This document shows positions 35,801-47,025 of a DNA stretch of 64,000 nt, one piece after another (position 1 is the first letter of the stretch; each line of letters opens with the position of its first letter). The notes under the pieces are model-generated. The model saw nothing but the letters and a program-made list of their open reading frames with translations. It was not told where the DNA came from and did no database searches. Source of the stretch: Nyssa sinensis. Lineage: Eukaryota; Streptophyta; Magnoliopsida; Cornales; Nyssaceae. Location: positions 704,501-768,500 of the forward strand of contig CM018036.1 in NCBI GenBank assembly GCA_008638375.1. The letters run 5' to 3'. The translations under genes and the position numbers were made by a program.

Positions 35801-38800
35801 CTCCTTGTTTACACCTCTGAAATTGGAATCTGGATTTTTGTTAGGAATCATATTGTTATGGTTGAAATTCTTTTTTTTAATCAGTAATTATGGTTGAAAT
35901 TCTAATGTGAACCGAAGTTTGGTTTTTTCAGAATACCCTTTTTCAAAAGATGTGAAATTCAATAGTTTTTGTGGCATGCATCACGTTTCCTTTCTTTTCT
36001 ATCATTGGACTACATCTTTGGAGCCATCAGGACTTCAGGAGTATAGTTAAATTTCATTTAAGTTGGATGCTATTTGAGTCTCTTGATCAATATTTTCTAA
36101 GTTGCAAATAACTCAATAAGGAACACAATTTTTTGGGTTCATATAACCAGATAACTCAGAGATTTGGTGTGATATTACTAATTGAATGCTATTAATACCA
36201 AATTAAACTTTCAGTATGTAATCTTACCTTGTTACTGCATGATTAAAAATATTGGAGTAATCCTCATGTTCTCGTGATTTGTGATTCAGGTTGGACTTTC
36301 AATATCTGGGAGGGATTTCAAGTTGGCCCTCATTGCTAGGCGATCATGTCATTATGCTGGCACCAGGTTTGAGTTTATTTAGGACTGCCAAGCAATATGT
36401 TTCCTTAATGGGATAAAAGTATTGGACTAAAACTATGTTAATAACATATTTGGTATACATGTAGTATTATTCAATACACAGAGGCCGTAGTTTAGTTCCC
36501 AGCTCCATGACCCACTGCTGCATGTGCACCTAAAAGGAGTCAGGGCAGGCCACTTGAAAAATTCAAACTAGGTGTTTGTTCTTTTCAAATTTTACCTATA
36601 ATTTTAATGTCCTTTCTTTATGGTAATATATGCTCCCCAGTGTTGAATGGTTGGTGTTTGACCAGAAAGTTCTCATATTAGGTTCCTTTAGGCGATGTCT
36701 ACTAAGTGCATCTAAAATGAAGTTTCCATGCCTATCAAAAAATAAATAAAAATGAAGTTTCCACATCTAGCTGCCAAAAGCATCTAACTATCAAATGTTT
36801 CTTTCCCCTCACTTCTGCTCATTGTGATGCTCCACTTCTTCTTCTTTTCCTTTATCTGTTATAGATATTTAAAACGAGGGTGTAAATGAGAAGGGTCGAG
36901 CAGCTAATGATGTTGAGACAGAACAGATTGTGTTTGAAGATGTTCTTGAAGGATGCCCGGTAAAAATAAGTTCCGTTGTGCAGAACCGTGGTTCAATACC
37001 TCTTTTCTGGTCGCAGGAGACTTCACGATTGAATATTAAACCTGACATCATATGTATGAGTCGACCACATTGCATTCTTGTATCCAAGGTAGTGATGTTC
37101 CATCATGTTTTGATGACTCTCTTTCTGTTTCCAGTATCAAAGAAGGACCTCAAGTACGAAGCCACTAGACTTCATTTCGAGAATCTTGTCAAGAGATACG
37201 GGAATCCAATTATTATATTGAATTTGATTAAGGCAAGCTTTTCTACATTAGTTGAGGAACCAATCATATTACTTGCTTTCATGCTCGATATGCTCATTTA
37301 CTTATGTATGAAATTTAACATTCCTCTGATGGGCTCTTCCTTCAATTTTCTTTTTCTTTATGCCTGTTATAATGGTTTGTGGTTAACAGACTCGTGAGAA
37401 GAAACCCCGAGAATCTATCCTTTGTGCAGAATTTGCCAATGCTATTGATTTTATTAATAGAGATTTAACTGAGGAAAATCGCTTGAAGTTCCTTCACTGG
37501 GATATAAATAAACACTCTAGAAAGTACATTCTCTTCCCCTTTCCGTGTTCAATTTTTGATATTCTGTTATCCAAGTACCATTATGTTGATATAACCTGAT
37601 TCTTTTTCAGCAAAGCTACCAATGTGCTGGCACTTTTGGGCAAAGTGGCTGCATACGCATTGAACTTAACCGGCTTCTTTTATTGTCAAGTAACACCAAC
37701 ATCCAGGACCTGAGGGATCGTCAAATTGGTCCTACTTTGAGTAAGTTTCACATAGAAGGCAGCTCCCTTTGTGGCATGAAGCTCTTATCGTTTCTCATCT
37801 TTTGTATAATAGTCATATAATTCTCTAAAGATAGAAATAGTGTTCTTGTCATACCTCTTGACATGATTGAAGTCCGGGACTGTTTCACAAATCACTTAAC
37901 AGCTCCATTGTGGTTTGATCTTGTCTAGCTAGTCTAACCTTGGTTTGCAACTGGGCAGGTAGAACCCAACCAATGGACAAGTTTGGGCTAAAAAACTCTT
38001 GATGTCGGTTTGGGTTTGGCTTGAAATATCCCATGGATCTAAGATTGAGTTGGGCATTGATTGATGTCTTACACAACCCAAGCCTGATCCAAGGCATTTT
38101 GTTAATATAATGCACGCAATTAAGATAAAATCATTATGTTAAATTTAAGAGAGTTGTTATTGGTTTCGTGTTGGGTAGTAGTTTGCAATTGAACAATTGT
38201 TCGTTTCAAAATACTTTATTGACAATTATAACTAATATTAGAAATACAACCTGAATTTCTTTTTACTGTGGAAGTTGTTTCAAGTTTCCTTTCGTTGGTT
38301 CAAAATTATGCTCTAAGATAACTCTCGCTGATATCAACACATTGGGAAAGACATATTACACAAGATAATGTTAAAAATGATAATTTTTCCACCCCACCTA
38401 ATCTAAATCTGAGCTTGGATTCAGCACCTCTAGAACCCTGTTGGTCTTAATTGGGCCGTTGGGAACTTGGCCACTTGTTAGGCTTGAGTTTCTGGTCAGG
38501 CCTTCAAACTGCACTGGACATGTGCAACTAATTGTCTTATTCAGCCTTTAGTAATATTTCGCGGATATAAATTTGAAGATTGCAGAAATCTTTGTGTCAT
38601 AAGATTAATTTAAAGATTTAAATTAATACTCATTTGACTTCCACAAATTTATAATTGGCATCATGATTTGAGCACGCATACCTTGAGGAAAGTTCTTTTG
38701 CAGGATCAGTTTGATAACTGTTCTTGGTGCAATTCTATAGGGAATCATTTCTTGCGAGGAATCTCTCTCTCTCTCTCTCTCTCTCACAGACACATACATA

Positions 38801-39428
38801 CATACACAACAACAACAAAAGGCTACAACATAGTTACTTTTGCTTTCAGCAGCAGATTCTGACTATAATTAACACTTACAATCAAATGTGTTGCAGGAAT
38901 AATTATAATGGTGATTACTCTCTGCAGAACCTTTCTGATAAGAACAAGGATGCTCACAACTTGGAAACAAAACTTAGTGATGGTGTCAATGATGTGAGTG
39001 GAAATCAACCTGTTAAGCCTCCAATGTTTCAGAAAGGGGTCCTGAGAACCAATTGCATAGACTGTTTGGATCGCACAAATGTTGCGCAATATGCCTATGG
39101 ACAGGTTGCTCTTGGGCATCAGCTGCATGCTTTGGGATTTATAGATGTTCCAAGCATTGATTTAGATTCCCCTTTGGTGGATGATGTAATGAGGGCCTAT
39201 GAGACAATGGGTGACACGCTTGCACTACAATATGGTGGATCTGCAGCACACAATAAGGTAATCTTTCTAAATTAAGGTGCTTGGGTATATTTATTCTTTT
39301 CAGAGGATTTGAACGAAGGGAAAGAGTTTTATTTTAATAGATTTGCATGCCAAGATCCTAAAAAAACTCAGCATGGCATCTATAATGGTGGGGGTGGAGT
39401 TAAGGGTTCAGTTCTCATCACTAACAAT

Positions 39429-39461
<33 letters not shown>

Positions 39462-42400
39462 CTAGGAACCTTTTCTGAAGATATCTATGACTGATAACTG
39501 ATTTCCTGCAAGAAATCATGTGACTTGTATCTGGACCTATGTCAAGTGGATTAGACTGGTTGCTTTTTACATAAGAAATTTCCTTGACTGGAACAAGATG
39601 CTGGTATCTGTTTTTTGCAGTGGAGGTTAAATTGTATGTGTTAGGCCTTCTCTTTTTTGGTTGACTGTTTAATTTGCGGTTTGTGTATTGAAACCTAAGC
39701 TTGTCCTTTTAACTTGGTACAATTAGAGAGAATCTTAACTACTCTTATATCACCATTGGATTGTTATATTGTTATGCCAGAATCCATGTTATCTTGGAAT
39801 CCAATATGGTACTTCATAATATTGGAAGTGTCCGTGTAATTTAGTTCCCGATGATTTGTGTGTTCTTATGTAGTGTACGTACTGAACTGTAATGCCTATG
39901 TTCTTACTCAGTCCGACTATCCTTTGAGGTTTTGTTACTTTGAGAGTCAGAAGTTCTTGTTTTCCTCGGACACAAGTCATGTTGTCCCAGCTGATAAGAA
40001 CTAAGATTCAATAGCACCCTTGTAATGAATCCTCAACCTGCTAATTTGGCCCAACGATTGCACAATTGATAGGTTTTGAACATTTTCTGATTGGATACAT
40101 TGTGATTATGGAGAACAAAAATAAACTTAATGAATCAATAATAGGTTAGGAGCCCCTGTTCACACTCCTCTTTTTGTTAAGGGTCTCCACTTCACCCTTT
40201 TTTCTTTAAAATGAAATTACACTAAATGCCCTTTGTTGAAAATGAATATAATGACTTTTTTTATTTGCATGTAGGAAGGAATTAAGTAATTTCACTTTTA
40301 AAATCAAGCCCCTTCAGCCGAAAGGGGAGTGTGAATAGCATTCCCCTAATAGGTTTTTAATTGAACTCCAACTTACATCAGTATACATGTATCAAAAAAT
40401 AAGACATAATTCTTTTGATATTATATTGTTACATGGAAACTAACACTAGAACTACAACTCATTGGGAACCCTTTATATGATCATCATACAGTTATGAACT
40501 CCTTTTACTCTCAAAACATTCAGGATTGAACAACTGTATAAAGTGACTGAAATCTGGTCTCTTGGCATCATTAGATCTAGACTGGATCCAAGTCGAGCAA
40601 GTCAAAAATTCTATTTTAAAATCTAATCTAGGTGCAATAGTAAGTTTGCTCCATTGTGACATGGAGGCCATGAGTTCAAGTTGTGGAAACCACCTTTCTA
40701 CTTGTGGTCTCACCCCACAATGGCAGGAGCCTTGTGCACTGGGTCTACCCTTTAGGTATTTATTCATGTATGTATGAATGAACATGTGCATACACTCTCC
40801 ATTAGAATTTAATTGCCACAAAAAGAGAGAAGTTTTAAGAGCCTCTTTACCACCTCAAAAGCAGTTCCTCATTGTCAAAGATACAATGGTTACTTCTAAA
40901 AGTCTTACATTTCTCATGTCATCTGTTATAACACCTGCAATACATTTTCCTTCATCATGACTTGTGTTATTACTTATCAAGTGGAGAAGTGGCCCATACA
41001 TAATTAGAGATGGGATTTTAACCATGCATCAGTATAACCCGCCCATTTTCATCAAATCGGGCCCTGTCAATTGGTTTTTGTCTGTGTTATTTGGATACCA
41101 TTTGGTTTCTTAGATCTTGTCATCATTTTCTTTTGTTTATTTCTGAATACACATTCTGGAGCATAACAGTTCACTTTGAAGTAATTATTATTCTCATATG
41201 TTTCTTTCTGCACTCACGACGCTAAACAGATATTTTCTGAGAGAAGAGGTCAATGGAAAGCAGCAACTCAGTCCCAAGAGTTCTTTAGAAGTCTACAGCG
41301 CTACTACAGTAATGCCTACATGGATGCTGAAAAACAAGATGCCATAAATGTGTAAGTCAAGTAATTCCTCAGTCTAAACTAATACCCACATACTTCCTTA
41401 TGTGCCCGAACATCAAGCACCAGCAAATTGCATCCTTGTTTACCTGGTACATAGGCTTGGGTGGGACTCATCTAATTCGGGGGAGGGGGGAAATAGAAGA
41501 AATTTTGGCAAAAACATAGAACATAATCTTTCTTGTATCCTCAGTTTTTTGTGTATTAGTTATATTGTGTTCTTAATTCCTAAGTGCTTTTGGCATAATA
41601 TTTGAGCAGGTTCTTGGGTCATTTCCAGCCACAACAGGGTAAACCAGCACTGTGGGAACTGGATTCAGACCAGCATTACAATATTGGAAGCCGCAGTTCT
41701 AGTTTTACAGAAGAAAATGCTAGGTAAAAGTGTTGTGTTCTTGTATCATGAATCATGATCACTATCTACTTCTAATAAAGAAAAAAGGCACACTTTAGAA
41801 AAATAACCCAAGTATATTAAGAAACCATGGGTTTGTGCAATGGTAAATTATCGGGTTGCCAGGTATGAAAACACGGATTCAAGGCTTAGAGCAGCTACTT
41901 TTGTGCAAAAACCCAAAGGATAGGCTGCACACCACATGAGCGGAGCCAACTTCAGATAGTCTTTTTATTTTTTCTTTTCAATGCTACGATATAACTTCTA
42001 GAGAATTTATTACACAATGCTTTCAGAAAATTTCATTGCACCAGTAGCACAACAGTATCATTTTCCAATTTGAACCTGGAATTCCATTGTAGGTCTAAAT
42101 CTTTTTTCATATGAGATTTGCATTGTCTTCTATTTACCTAATTCATATGTTTCATATCTGCTGGGTTCCTTGACCTAGCATTTTTGTTCATCCAGAAAAT
42201 AAACATTCTCCCTCAACTTAAAGGGTCATATGAATAAACTAGTTTTAGATTACCTCACCATTCATCCAAAAAAATAAAAATAAAAATAAGAAGAAAATTT
42301 GAAGTAGACAAATCTTTTGTTGAAGAGTAAAATATTCAAGTGGATTTTTAGCTTTTAGTTTTTGAGAAATAAGCATCTCCATATGATAATATTTCTATTT

Positions 42401-42516
42401 CAATCACCAACAAGCTCTAGCTTGGTTGGTATCTCCTCCACCTCTCCTTATGGGAGGTTGAGAGTTCAAGCCCCCTTGGGGACAAAGAGTGTGTGTATGT
42501 GTGTGCTTTTACCAAT

Positions 42517-42550
<34 letters not shown>

Positions 42551-45500
42551 TTTTTTTTTTCTGTTTCAATCCTGGTCACTAGCTGGAGATATGAAAGACA
42601 TCACTTGAATGCTAACCTTCACTATCTTCAAAAATTTCTTTTTTGTATAATGATGCATGAATTGCTTTAAAATTGGAATTGAATATTTCTATTCTCAAAT
42701 CACTGATCTCTGTTTGAATGACATGAAGTAGGGTAGAGACCACTATTTCTTAACTGATTTTTTGGGATTGAAAAATGCATGTGAAGTATGGAAATAATAC
42801 ATTCGTGATTTCAATTGAGTGACTAATTTGACAAAAATAATGTTTCATTCAAAACTGTTAACAATGTCACTTGCTGTCTGAAGGTCGTTTATTAGAAGAT
42901 CACTATCAGATGGAAACATTCTCTGTGAAAGCAACTCTCCTATTGAAGCCACAAACATCGGACAGAATGAATACTCTAACCGGCCTTTGTCTAACAAGAT
43001 GTGTGGGGGTAACAAGGGTCTTTCAGAGTTAACACCAGAAATCTCAACTCGTGAAAGTGATGTATCTTATTCCAGGTCAGCTTCGCATTTCCCGTATTTT
43101 TTATCTTCAGGTGCTCCTTTATGGTGTTATTGAGGATCTCCGTTAGGTGGTCTGCAAAATTAATTTAATCGGCCAATTTAAACCTGTTGATTCATTTATT
43201 TCTTTGGAGAACGAATTTTTTGGAAGGTTAGAAAAAAGTGTGTTTCATTGAAAACCCAATTTGATCAACCATTGGAACAAATTTGGCTCTGTGTTGGGGA
43301 TCTTTTCTTTTCCTTTCAATTGGAAGTTGTCAGAGCCAAAGTTACGCCCCCCCCCCCCCCAAAAAAAAAAACTGGAAGCTGTCAGACTCATAGGGCAATT
43401 CAATTGCACATTGTAGTTTTGAGTTGTTTCTAATGGTTACAAGTTACAGTAGAAGTTGTCATAGTGTAATTCTATCCCACACTGTAGTTTTCTTTTTCTT
43501 TCTTTAATTTTTTTTTTGTTTGGGGTTTGGGGGGGGGGGGGGGGGGGGTTGCTGCACCATTGTAGTTCTTAGTTGTTTGTAATGTTTGTCTTCTCAATTT
43601 GGGTTGTCTTTTGTAGGTATACCCCCTCAATGTCTTGTAGGCAGCTTTTCCCAGATGTGCAACTGAACCAGTGTCTTGAAGGTGATCACATTTGTCCTCA
43701 GTGAACGTGGAGATTCATTCAATTGCTCAAATTTTGTTGACATAGACTGCCTTTCTTCATCTGGAAATTCATGTGAAGAAGAAACTGTTTGAAAGGTAAC
43801 TTCTGAGATTCTGATAAGTAAAGCTTTTTTTGAAAATTTTGCTGGAGAACAAAAAAACTGTAAAAGAAATTGTTTCATTTTTCAATTGTTGCATGCCCAA
43901 ACTAAAAAAATTAATTATGTTCATCTTGCATCTTAATTTAATACAATAACATTTACCATGCAGCAAAGGAATAAAAGAAGACATAATCTCCCTCCTCTCC
44001 CCTTCTCTCTCTCTCGTGGTCTCTATTTAGTTTGCTTGTTTCTCAGAAGGATTTTCAAAAAGCGTATTGAATGATGCTTTATTTTATAGTTGCCTTTTGG
44101 CACTTGATTATTAGACATGGCTAAAGTCAAAAACTATGACAGTCTCATTGTTAGGTCCATAAAATCTTCAGGTGAGATAAGTATTTTTTATGACATTTGA
44201 AACTTAACAATGTCTTAAGTAGTCTTCTGCCAAGTGGACATGAGAAATGGGTATCCTACCTATAAGATATCCCAACAATTTTGTTGCTTCAGTCCATAAG
44301 TGGTTGCAATGCAACAGAAGTGTCTGACTTTCAGGATTTCTTCTGGCTGCTTTAATCCACAAGTGCTTGCAATGCAACAAAGTTGTCTGATCTTGCCGGA
44401 TTTCTTCAGGATATGGTTTTGTCAGCGTTATTTGGTTGCTTTGCCACAGTCATACCAGCTTGCAGGACATTGCTACCTAAAAGACAATGGAAGTTACCAA
44501 AACATATTGGGCAATATCCTTTCCTTTTGTGTTGGTATTCTTTTAGGTCGGATCATCTATTTTTTTAACACTCCAAGAAATGCATGACAGACATGGAAAC
44601 TTCTTCTTGCCTAACCCATTTTTTAAATTGGGTCTATTTTAAATTAAACGTACTACTGTAGAAGTTTGAGAAATTAACATCCATATTCAAAGGTTTAAAA
44701 TTCCCCCACTGGTTTTAATGGCTGCAGATCCACATTCATAAACTCTGCTATTGCTGGCCTATCATCAGATAGTGTTGTAAATGGACTTAGAGTAGAAGCA
44801 AGCACCTCTGCAAGTGAGTCTGGATCCGGCATGAAGGTCAGTAATCTATTTAATCTTAATGCTGGCACTATCATGAAGAAAAAAATAACAAATAAATAAA
44901 TGAGTAACATTTTAACCTGAATTAGATTTTATGTGTGTGGATGCACGCCTAGAGCTCATGGTATTATTGGGATCCATTGTCCAGCTGCCTATGTTGAGGA
45001 TATGATCAAGAGAAATGTAAACAATTTTCTGACTGCAGTCTCTCTTTTTTTTTTTTTTCTTGTTTTATTTAAGGAAGGCCCTTGTGTGCGGTTCTGCAAA
45101 AGTATGCAGCATCGGCACTTGGCAAGCCTAGAGCCGCCATAAATCATGCAGAGGTTTATAATCAGTATGGCATGCGGCTATGACCACTCACTTCATTTTC
45201 CCTATTAGTTTAAGGCTTTTGCATGGCATTCTTTTATTGGTTAAAGTACATGTTGGACTTTTTCATAGGAGTTGTACTGACTATATAATTACAATTATGT
45301 TGGTTTTATAAACTTTAAATGGAATTGCAATCCATCTAATGGAAAATAAAGATTGCCCTATGTACCTTGCATCTTAGTTCACTATTGTTCATTATTTATA
45401 GTAATTAATAATTCCATCATGTATTCCTATATTTTCTTTGTACATGCAAGTTTTCAACATTTCCTTATTTGTTAATTGGGAGAGAAATATGTGCACAAAG

Positions 45501-47025
45501 TTTCTGGTCCCATTTTAAATGCATTAGAGTGGGCAGGCTTATAGAAAGGTTGTCTTAGGGGGTGAGCCTTTGGAATTGAGTCATGTAAATTTGGAAGATT
45601 TTTTCCTCTTTCATTTATTTTGAGGTGGGGAGAGGAGACTGAATCAAATTTTTGGCATAACACTTGGTGTGGTATAGTATCTTTCTGAAAGCTAGATTTT
45701 CGGCTGTCTTTCAGATCATGAGAAGGAATGAGGATGCTATTAAATAAGGAGTGTTTTCTTTTTTATTCTTTTATGGAGCTCTGACTAAGGAATAGCTCTC
45801 TGTTTTCCAGTGTAACAGTATTCGGTGCACTAAGGCACCTTTAAAGGTGGCGTCTTTTGGATGGACTACTGCTTGGGAAGCCATCTTAACCATTAACTTA
45901 AAGAAGGGGGGGGGGGGGGGGGGGGGGGGAGGATTCAAGAGGCTAATAGATGTTGTCTATGTAGACAGGATGAAGAATTATGGATGCATTTGCTTTTGTT
46001 TTGCCAGTCACGAGGGAGTTATGATTTCTGTTGTTGCCTTTTTTGGTTTATCATGGGTTAAGTCAGGTTTATAGTGGACTTCTTCAGAAGTTTGAGACAG
46101 GGTTGCTCAGCATTTTGAGTTTTTTAGAAACAGTCTGTGCTCCATATACTATTTGTTTCCTGCAGAAGATAGATTTTGGTTAATTTTTTGGGTGATGTAT
46201 AGGGAGATAGGGTTTAGATGTATACCTCTCACACACATGGGTTGCGCTTTGTGACACCTTCCATTTCAATCCTAACTCCAGTTATCAAAAATAAAAATAA
46301 AAAATTGTTTTTCTTGTCCTATTATCTCCTGATGTTGGGCAGCTGCATAAAAGAATCATGTAGAAATATGGTCATTAGCATAAAATCTATGTGCAGTTTG
46401 TGTTTGGAAACAACTATCACATATCAAGGTTGTAGTTGTTTTGGTCCTGCTAAAGAAGAGGTATTCTGTTGACTCTTTACAGTCTAAGCAGTCTAAGTGA
46501 GAAATGGGAAGCGATTCATAGACCACATAAACTTAGTGTTGCTTCGTTTAATTTAGCCATGATCTGTAAACTAGGGTCCTGAATCATTAAAACACTGGGA
46601 AAACCATATATCCAACTCTATTGTATGTTGACTTTTTGTTAAGTCAGTTCAACTCATTTCTTAAAAGGTTGTTGTAGTATTTATTTTGGAGAAAAGATAT
46701 CTGCTATAATTGATCGCAATGTATGCCACTTTTCAATACATCAAGTGCTTAATGATCTCGTAGTGGGAACATTTTGCAGCCCTTGATGATCATGGTTGTG
46801 TAAATTTTTGTAATTTTTTTGTCTTTTGCTTTGCTGCGACACCATTTAGTAAAACATTTCTAATTATGCCTCCTTAGTTTTAAACTTGTCTTTTTCTATA
46901 TTAGGGAAGAGAGGAAGCTGGGATTGGTCTCACTTATGCTGCTGCACAGAATTCTGACATTCTCACGGAAGTTTTCTGATAGTTTTGTTCATTGGGTAAC
47001 CCATGGAGAGATGCTATTCCCTTGA
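31953..47025 (+). CDS. SAC-domain phosphoinositide phosphatase (SAC2-SAC5/FIG4-like), 16 exons, frame interrupted by five +1 insertions
   Basis: Exons: 31953-32048, 33763-33967, 34049-34214, 34884-35106, 36290-36366, 36865-37053, 37135-37232, 37390-37523, 37611-37740, 38897-39257, 41230-41351, 41610-41723, 42884-43075, 43617-43795, 44728-44836, 46905-47025. Discounting one base in each of five places the phases close to 836 residues, a normal size for plant SAC1-5. The Sac catalytic motif CX5RT is at C492 (TNCIDCLDRTN). The C-terminus FVHWVTHGEMLFP is typical of the plant group. Relatives act at the tonoplast and remove the 5-phosphate of PI(3,5)P2. Extra bases lie at 36878-36880, about 37708, 43696-43697, 43782-43784 and 46968-46975. 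All introns are GT-AG except intron 7 (GC-AG). There are no in-frame nonsense codons otherwise. It is either an active gene with assembly insertions or a very young pseudogene. Confidence 0.9.
32690..32704. repeat. poly-G run (15 G) in SAC intron 1
   Basis: Fifteen G after a T-rich stretch. A second run of 14 G follows at 32774-32787, also directly after T's. Both are in SAC intron 1, next to a dispersed repeat ending in tggcccccacttg and gcatccgcca. Confidence 0.9.
32841..32873. repeat. GA microsatellite in SAC intron 1
   Basis: About sixteen GA units. Similar GA or CT tracts lie at 38762-38785 and 39430-39459 within the same gene. Confidence 0.95.
35150..35740 (+). mobile_element. LINE 3' fragment in SAC intron 4
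   Basis: Plus-strand translation gives FPWRVIWGMKAPLKAAFFVW, then an interrupted frame with NLKRKG and a C-x-C/H-L-F-L-H-C segment (HLFLHCPF), the zf-RVT tail of L1-like elements. The 3' end has gattctagtt/gagtctctt phrases, gccgccccctctggcgg, and a terminal A run at about 35728-35740. It lies inside the intron that follows the exon 4 donor at 35107 and leaves the donor intact. It is dead and 5'-truncated. Confidence 0.8.
40147..40346. mobile_element. hAT-like MITE in SAC intron 10
   Basis: A 200-bp element flanked by a perfect 8-bp direct repeat, TAATAGGT, at 40139-40146 and 40347-40354. The ends are imperfect inverted repeats sharing TTCACACTCC and a CTTT block. An 8-bp target duplication is the hAT signature. 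No coding capacity. Confidence 0.85.
40628..40760 (+). mobile_element. SINE-like element in SAC intron 10
   Basis: Contains gtgacatggaggccatgagt then ttcaagttgtggaaaccacc, and a downstream gtgcactgggtctaccctt. This phrase order (a box-B-like GAGTTCAAG followed by GTGGAAAC and later GGTCTACCCTT) is that of a widespread plant SINE type. Ends are not defined exactly. Confidence 0.6.
41826..41950 (+). mobile_element. second SINE-like copy, SAC intron 12
   Basis: Has gggtttgtgcaatggtaaat, ggttgccaggtatg, a box-B-like cacggattcaagg, then acttttgtgcaaaaaccc and ggctgcacacc. The order matches the element at 40628-40760 but the copy is more diverged. Confidence 0.5.
42409..42518 (+). mobile_element. 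tRNA-derived SINE with box A and box B, SAC intron 12
   Basis: TAGCTTGGTTGGTATCTCC matches pol III box A and GAGAGTTCAAGCCCCCTTGG matches box B, about 50 bases apart. A TG/TA microsatellite follows (42520-42549). Related but worn copies with 'TGGTATCTCCTGTC' occur at 61690-61790 and 63145-63190. Confidence 0.7.
43322..43600. repeat. degenerate repeat array with poly-C and poly-G runs, SAC intron 13
   Basis: Three worn units of the kind GGAAGTTGTCAGAG...CAATTCAATTGCACATTGTAG...AGTTGTTT recur here. Inside are 14 C followed by 11 A (43347-43371) and a run of 20 G (43529-43548). It abuts the acceptor of exon 14 at 43617. Confidence 0.7.
44281..44412. repeat. two-unit tandem repeat, 63-bp period, SAC intron 14
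   Basis: Unit landmarks: TTGCAATGCAACA at about 44304 and 44367, each preceded by a CATAAGTG/CACAAGTG block and followed by TGTCTGA and GGATTTCTTC. Diverged at several positions. It is not coding. Confidence 0.75.
45770..46080 (+). mobile_element. LINE fragment with 24-G run in SAC intron 15
   Basis: Plus-strand reading gives IRCTKAPLKVASFGWTTAWE followed by AILTINLKK, the same zf-RVT tail as the fragment at 35150. A run of 24 G (45906-45929) interrupts it exactly after the NLKK codons. Downstream CICFCFASHEG continues a degraded version of the family. Non-functional. Confidence 0.7.

Noticed and set aside
38697..38760. Possible extra SAC exon after TTTTGCAG at 38703
   Set aside because: Joining it breaks the phase to exon 10, and exon 9 to 38897 already joins correctly.
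44300..44587. 95-codon frame in SAC intron 14
   Set aside because: It overlaps a tandem repeat and has no homology; its length comes from the repeat.
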